Source of the DNA: Methanosarcina sp. 2.H.T.1A.6
GTDB taxonomy: Archaea > Halobacteriota > Methanosarcinia > Methanosarcinales > Methanosarcinaceae
Assembly: GCF_000979455.1 (NCBI RefSeq)
Contig: NZ_JJOY01000005.1
Span: forward strand, 186,001-250,000
Length of the DNA: 64,000 bases
Direction of reading: 5' to 3'
The position numbers were made by a program, and so were the translations under genes. Shown in pieces: positions 59,813 through 64,000 of this stretch; positions within the stretch are counted from its first letter, which is position 1; each line of letters begins with the position of its first letter. Under the pieces are notes generated by a model. It did no database searches. It was not told the origin of the DNA and saw only the letters and a program-made list of their open reading frames with translations.

Positions 59813-59997
59813 ATTAAACTTTCGTATTACGAGGATATTACTAAATCTTTTTGGTATGATTCTTTTGATTGGATATGAACCTTTTAATAAAAATTAAGTT
59901 ATATTAGTCGTTACTCGGGGAAATTATTAAATAAGTGCTTACGGCTATTGTCGGTAGTTTTAAGTAATCTCGAAATTCCTTTTTTCCATTGCTATCG

Positions 59998-60231
59998 TTT
60001 TTTTATATACTCCTAAAATAATATATGTCTTCTTAATAAAATTAATTTTAAAAAAATACACTAATTCATCTAGCGGAGAACACAAAAGATTTAAGTACCT
60101 TCTAAACGAATGAGATTTCATTGGGAAAGTGGACACTTAAAAACGAAGCGGTACTTGATTTGTGAGTGCTTTTGCACTCGAGTAGGTGACCAGTCCCAAA
60201 ATGATTTTAATAAATTAAGGAGGAAATTAAA
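59998..60231 (+). promoter_or_regulatory. Promoter and long leader of the mcr operon
   Basis: A TATA element TTTTATATACT lies at about 60001-60011, so the leader is about 200 bases. It contains a perfect hairpin GAGTGC, TTTT, GCACTC at 60164-60179, and AAGGAGG ends a short distance before the mcrB GTG. Confidence 0.65.
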
Positions 60232-61536
60232 GTGTCTGACACAGTAGACATCTACGACGACAGAGGAAAACTGCTCGAGAGCAATGTCGATATCATGAAC
60301 CTTGCTCCAACAAGAAACGCAGCAATTAAAAAAATCATATTGGACACCAAGAGGTCCGTTGCAGTCAACCTCGCAGGTATTCAGGGCGCACTTGCAAGCG
60401 GCAAGATGGGTGGCAAAGGCCGTCAGATCTTAGGCCGTGGACTCAACTACGATCTCGTAGGCAATGTTGATGCTATTGCAGCAAGCGTTAAGAGTCTTAT
60501 CCAGGTCGATGAAGGCGACAATGCAGATGTAAAGGTCCTCAAGGGCGGAAAGAGCTTGCTCGTTCAGGTCCCAGAGTCCAGGATAGTCGCTGGTGCTGAC
60601 TACATGTCCGCAACCACAGTAAGTGCAGCAGCAGTCACCCAGACTGTTCTTGATATGTTCAAAACCGACATGTACGATGCACCCATAGTGAAGGGCGCTG
60701 TCTGGGGAAGCTACCCACAGACAATGGACCTCATGGGCGGAAACGTTGCAGGTATTCTGAACATCCCCCAGAACAACGAAGGTCTTGGCTTCTCCCTCAG
60801 GAACATCATGGCCAACCACGTTGCAGCAATCACCAACCGTGGTGCAATGAACGCAGCAGCTCTCTCCTCAATCTATGAACAGTCCGGTATCTTTGAGATG
60901 GGCGGCGCAGTTGGTATGTTCGAGAGGCATCAGCTCCTCGGTCTGGCTTACCAGGGCCTTAACGCCAACAATGGCGTATACGATATTGTAAAGGAAAACG
61001 GCAAGGATGGTACCGTCGGAACCGTTATCGAGTCTGTTGTCGGCAGGGCAATTGAAGACGGTGTAATCTCCGTTGACAAGACCGCACCATCCGGATACAA
61101 TTTCTACAAGGCAAACGACGTCCCAATGTGGAACGCCTATGCAGCAGCAGGTACCCTTGCAGCCACTCTCGTGAACTGTGGTGCAGGCCGTGCAGCCCAG
61201 AACGTATCCTCAACACTTCTGTACTTCAACGACATGCTTGAGAAAGAAACCGGTCTCCCAGGATGCGACTATGGTAAAGTACAGGGTGTCGCAGTAGGAT
61301 TCTCATTCTTCAGCCACTCAATCTATGGTGGCGGTGGACCCGGTGTCTTCAACGGTAACCACGTCGTTACCAGGCACTCAAGAGGCTTCGCAATCCCCTG
61401 CGTATGCGCAGCAGTAGCCCTTGATGCAGGTACTCAGATGTTCACAATCGAATCAACATCCGGCCTCATTGGTGACGTGTTTGGTGGAATAAAGGAATTC
61501 CGCGAGCCGATTAAGGCAGTTGCAGGAGTGCTCTAA
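60232..61536 (+). CDS. mcrB: Methyl-coenzyme M reductase subunit beta
   Basis: Beta subunit of the enzyme that releases methane from methyl-CoM and CoB. 434 residues, with ISNP-type conserved blocks such as [45 protein letters not shown] and [38 protein letters not shown] start after AAGGAGGAAATTAAA. First gene of mcrBDCGA. Codon use is strongly biased, as expected for a very abundant protein. Confidence 0.98.
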   Translation: MSDTVDIYDDRGKLLESNVDIMNLAPTRNAAIKKIILDTKRSVAVNLAGIQGALASGKMGGKGRQILGRGLNYDLVGNVDAIAASVKSLIQVDEGDNADVKVLKGGKSLLVQVPESRIVAGADYMSATTVSAAAVTQTVLDMFKTDMYDAPIVKGAVWGSYPQTMDLMGGNVAGILNIPQNNEGLGFSLRNIMANHVAAITNRGAMNAAALSSIYEQSGIFEMGGAVGMFERHQLLGLAYQGLNANNGVYDIVKENGKDGTVGTVIESVVGRAIEDGVISVDKTAPSGYNFYKANDVPMWNAYAAAGTLAATLVNCGAGRAAQNVSSTLLYFNDMLEKETGLPGCDYGKVQGVAVGFSFFSHSIYGGGGPGVFNGNHVVTRHSRGFAIPCVCAAVALDAGTQMFTIESTSGLIGDVFGGIKEFREPIKAVAGVL

Positions 61537-61560
61537 ACATATAACTCGAAAGGTCTAACG

Positions 61561-62073
61561 ATGTCAGACTCTGCTTCAAACACGGAAGATTCTATCCAAA
61601 TCGAAATCTTTCCCAGTAGAATCCTGTCCCCCGAAACCGCTCAGAAGCTTATTACTGAGCTCTATAGGATTGACGGGATAATCCGCGTTATGGTCCAGGG
61701 CTCGAGACTCCCCGAAAAGGTGTCTTCAGGCCCCGGTACTGGAGAAAAGGTGGAACACCCCTTAAGGAAGCCTATTCAGATCGGAGATCAGGTTATTGAA
61801 CTTAAGATCAGTGTAGGTAGGATCAGGCTTGAAATCTCGAATGCCGAAACTAAAGAAAAGGTCAGGTCAGTATGCGAAAAAGTGCTCCCGTTCTCTTTTG
61901 AATTCAGGGAAGGATATTTCTTCAGGAAACAGCCTACCGTGACTGACTATGCAAAATTTGGTCCTGATACTGATCCTCTCATGCTTGGTATGGTAGATCC
62001 CAAATCCAAGGGAAACCAGCTTATCTTCATCGAGAAACAAGATACAGAAGATTTCAATGATACAGATGAGTGA
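61561..62073 (+). CDS. mcrD: Methyl-coenzyme M reductase operon protein D
   Basis: 170-residue accessory protein encoded in all mcr operons of this type; it binds the apo or inactive reductase during assembly, not a part of the active enzyme. IQIEIFPSRILSPETAQKLITELYRIDGIIRVMVQGSRLP is a family block. ATG at 61561 after GAAAGGTC. Confidence 0.95.
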   Translation: MSDSASNTEDSIQIEIFPSRILSPETAQKLITELYRIDGIIRVMVQGSRLPEKVSSGPGTGEKVEHPLRKPIQIGDQVIELKISVGRIRLEISNAETKEKVRSVCEKVLPFSFEFREGYFFRKQPTVTDYAKFGPDTDPLMLGMVDPKSKGNQLIFIEKQDTEDFNDTDE

Positions 62074-62079
62074 AAAGGT

Positions 62080-62700
62080 ATGATGATCGATCGGGAAACA
62101 CAGGTAGTGGACTGCCGATGCGGCGGAGGACTAGGCAAAGGAGGAGGGCTTGCTCAAAGAGGCACTCTTTCGGAAGCTGGTCGTGCCGATGTGGTAGCTA
62201 TTGCTATGAGTCCCGGCCAGAGGCATATCACAAAACCGGTATGTGAGATTACATACGGAATGAGGAAAGAAAACATTCAGGTGAGTGTGCTCGTACTTTA
62301 TTCAGGTTCAGGGATTCCCGAATCAGGCATGAGGACAGGATCATTTGTACTGAGTCCGGTAGAAGTCGCACAGATTGAAATGCACAAACTGGCTGTTATT
62401 CACCTCGGAAATATTAAGGACCATGTAATTAGAAAAACAAGGGAGATACTGAGCCAGGCTGATATTCCGGCAATTGTAGTCAGCCAGATCCCGGTGGATT
62501 TTGAGGATTTTGCAGAAGCAGGGATAAAGACGAGATTAGTGATGCCAAGGGATGAAAATATTCGTACCAAGGGAATTGTAATGGATATGGTAAGTGGAGT
62601 TACACGTGGTGACTTCTGTCCCAGGGATAAACTAAATCTAATCGTAAAATACGTCAAGACGACATTAGACCAGTTAGAAAATCACAAAGGAGTTGCATGA
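62080..62700 (+). CDS. mcrC: Methyl-coenzyme M reductase operon protein C
   Basis: 206 residues. McrC is part of the ATP-dependent activation complex that reduces the nickel of F430. VVDCRCGGGLGKGGGLAQRGTLSEAGRADVVAIAMSPGQRHITKPVCEITYG is the conserved N-terminal region with its CRCG motif. Starts at ATG-ATG 62080 and ends one base before the mcrG ATG. Confidence 0.95.
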   Translation: MMIDRETQVVDCRCGGGLGKGGGLAQRGTLSEAGRADVVAIAMSPGQRHITKPVCEITYGMRKENIQVSVLVLYSGSGIPESGMRTGSFVLSPVEVAQIEMHKLAVIHLGNIKDHVIRKTREILSQADIPAIVVSQIPVDFEDFAEAGIKTRLVMPRDENIRTKGIVMDMVSGVTRGDFCPRDKLNLIVKYVKTTLDQLENHKGVA

Positions 62701-62701
62701 G

Positions 62702-63448
62702 ATGGCATACAAACCACAGTTTTATCCAGGCGCGACATCAGTTGGCGCTAACCGCAGAAAGCACATGTCTGGGAACCTTGAGAAACTCAGGGAGATTTCA
62801 GACGAAGACTTAACTGCAGTCCTTGGACACCGTGCACCAGGGAGCGACTACCCAAGCACCCACCCACCACTTGCAGAGATGGGAGAGCCCGCATGCTCGG
62901 TCCGCGAGGCTGTAGCAGCAACACCCGGTGCAGCAGCAGGAGACAGGGTCAGGTACGTTCAGTTCGCTGACTCAATGTACAACGCTCCAGCTACCCCTTA
63001 CTTCAGATCATACTTCGCAGCAATTAACTTCAGAGGTGTAGATCCAGGTACCCTTTCCGGTCGTCAGATCGTTGAAGCCCGTGAAAGAGACATGGAACAG
63101 TGCGCAAAGGTTCAGATGGAAACCGAAATGAGCTGCCCTGCACTTTCCGGTATGCGCGGTGCAACTGTGCACGGACACTCTGTCCGTCTTCAGGAAGACG
63201 GTGTAATGTTCGACATGCTTGACAGAAGGAGATTCGAAAACGGCACCATCATCATGGACAAGGACCAGGTTGCAATTCCACTCGACAGGAAAGTAGACCT
63301 TGGCAAGCCCATGTCTGAAGAAGAAGCCGCAAAGAGAACCACCATCTACCGTGTGGACAATGTAGCCTTCAGGGACGACGCAGAAGTCGTTGAATGGGTA
63401 CACAGAGTATTCGATGAGAGAACTACCTACGGATTCCAGCCGAAATGA
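62702..63448 (+). CDS. mcrG: Methyl-coenzyme M reductase subunit gamma
   Basis: 248 residues starting [24 protein letters not shown]; contains [23 protein letters not shown] and LPR-type residues that help bind CoM/CoB in the dimeric complex. The start is ATG 62702; three codons of open frame upstream lie in the mcrC end and are not part of the gene. GGAGTTG precedes it. Confidence 0.97.
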   Translation: MAYKPQFYPGATSVGANRRKHMSGNLEKLREISDEDLTAVLGHRAPGSDYPSTHPPLAEMGEPACSVREAVAATPGAAAGDRVRYVQFADSMYNAPATPYFRSYFAAINFRGVDPGTLSGRQIVEARERDMEQCAKVQMETEMSCPALSGMRGATVHGHSVRLQEDGVMFDMLDRRRFENGTIIMDKDQVAIPLDRKVDLGKPMSEEEAAKRTTIYRVDNVAFRDDAEVVEWVHRVFDERTTYGFQPK

Positions 63449-63458
63449 GGTGACCACA

Positions 63459-64000
63459 ATGGCAGCAGACATTTTCTCAAAATTCAAAAAGTCAATGGAA
63501 GTCAAGTTCACACAGGAATACGGTTCAAACCAGCAGTCCACCACGGACATCACTGACAAGACCGAGAAGTTCCTGAGACTTGGACCTGCACAGGACGCAA
63601 GAAAGGCCGAGATGATTAAGGCCGGAAAGGAACTTGCAGAGAAGAGAGGCCTTGCATTCTACAACCCAATGATGCACACCGGTGCACCACTCGGTCAGCG
63701 TGCAATCACTCCTTACGTCATCTCCGGTACTGACATCGTTGCCGAACCTGACGACCTGCACTACGTGAACAACGCTGCAATGCAGCAGATGTGGGACGAC
63801 ATCAGGAGAACCTGTATTGTCGGTCTTGACATGGCTCACGAGACCCTCGAGAAGAGGCTTGGTAAGGAAGTTACTCCTGAAACCATCAACCACTACCTTG
63901 AGACCCTCAACCACGCCATGCCCGGTGCAGCAGTGGTTCAGGAAATGATGGTCGAAACCCATCCTGCCCTTGTTGACGACTGCTACGTCAAGATCTTTAC
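63459..64000 (+). CDS. mcrA: Methyl-coenzyme M reductase subunit alpha, N-terminal part
   Basis: The first 180 codons of the catalytic subunit, which carries the F430 pocket and is about 570 residues in full. It starts [20 protein letters not shown], ten bases after the mcrG stop with GAGGTGA as ribosome-binding site. [44 protein letters not shown] is clearly McrA. The residues modified after translation, including the arginine methylated by Mmp10, lie beyond the window. Confidence 0.98.
   Translation, partial: MAADIFSKFKKSMEVKFTQEYGSNQQSTTDITDKTEKFLRLGPAQDARKAEMIKAGKELAEKRGLAFYNPMMHTGAPLGQRAITPYVISGTDIVAEPDDLHYVNNAAMQQMWDDIRRTCIVGLDMAHETLEKRLGKEVTPETINHYLETLNHAMPGAAVVQEMMVETHPALVDDCYVKIF

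Overview
The window is chromosomal DNA of a methanogenic archaeon of the genus Methanosarcina. The 3' end carries the methyl-coenzyme M reductase operon (mcrBDCG and the start of mcrA), and the 16S, 23S and 5S rRNA genes are of archaeal type. The archaeal shikimate route (ADH synthase plus dehydroquinate synthase II), Fae-Hps, form III Rubisco, the DP2 subunit of polymerase D, CDC48 and the methanogenesis marker Mmp10 all agree. A complete seven-gene Mrp antiporter operon and its neighbours suggest a relative of M. acetivorans; that species-level idea is inference.

Layout: 1-3.64 kb, phosphate uptake (pstS end, pstC, pstA, pstB, phoU). 3.87-5.27 kb, dihydroorotase. 5.3-6.97 kb (minus), a ribosome-biogenesis/translation operon: aIF1A, RIO1 kinase, KH protein. 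7.3-12.7 kb, the rRNA operon with three near-identical tandem promoters, 16S, tRNA-Ala, 23S and 5S, with RNA-processing stems. 13-14.1 kb, a Yip1-like membrane protein, one intact tRNA-Cys and a second tRNA-Cys cut by what is almost certainly an Illumina Nextera adapter left in the assembly. 14.3-17.2 kb, endonuclease III, Fae-Hps and triosephosphate isomerase. 17.3-24.1 kb (minus), a HEAT-repeat protein and the aromatic amino acid operon (ADH synthase, DHQ synthase II, aroD, aroE, tyrA). 24.5-26.6 kb, GMP synthase amidotransferase subunit and SRP54. 27.0-27.2 kb, two identical initiator tRNA-Met genes. 27.5-37 kb is the accessory part: a small Cys-rich protein, an I42-type inhibitor lipoprotein, a formyltransferase-like enzyme, an HTH regulator, a phosphoribosyltransferase, a zinc-ribbon protein, two unknown exported or anchored proteins, a beta-helix surface protein and a small membrane protein. 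37.4-41.6 kb, a probable heat-shock cluster (ArsR-like regulator, CDC48, two Hsp20). 42.9-48.8 kb, mrpABCDEFG. 49.8-58.3 kb, a hydantoinase/oxoprolinase-family protein, Rubisco, Sua5, a small membrane protein and DNA polymerase D large subunit. 58.6-59.8 kb (minus), Mmp10, the methyltransferase that modifies McrA, divergent from mcr at 60.2-64 kb.

How the parts fit: the mcr and mmp10 genes make and modify the terminal enzyme of methanogenesis; Mrp exchanges Na+ and H+ across the membrane used for energy conservation; Fae-Hps and the shikimate enzymes supply pentoses and aromatic amino acids by archaeal routes; Rubisco III most likely works in nucleotide ribose turnover.

Points that most deserve a second look: the adapter artefact at 14113-14142; two housekeeping genes (aIF1A and tpiA) whose only sensible starts are CTG codons behind good Shine-Dalgarno sites; a TyrA with a C-terminal domain that resembles the FDX-ACB domain of phenylalanyl-tRNA synthetase; a small membrane-peptide frame at 24305-24451 with one in-frame TAG that could be read as pyrrolysine; an inverted repeat over the predicted start site of the aromatic operon; and several intergenic spacers carrying short perfect tandem repeats, each of a different unit. 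No CRISPR array, prophage or insertion sequence was seen.
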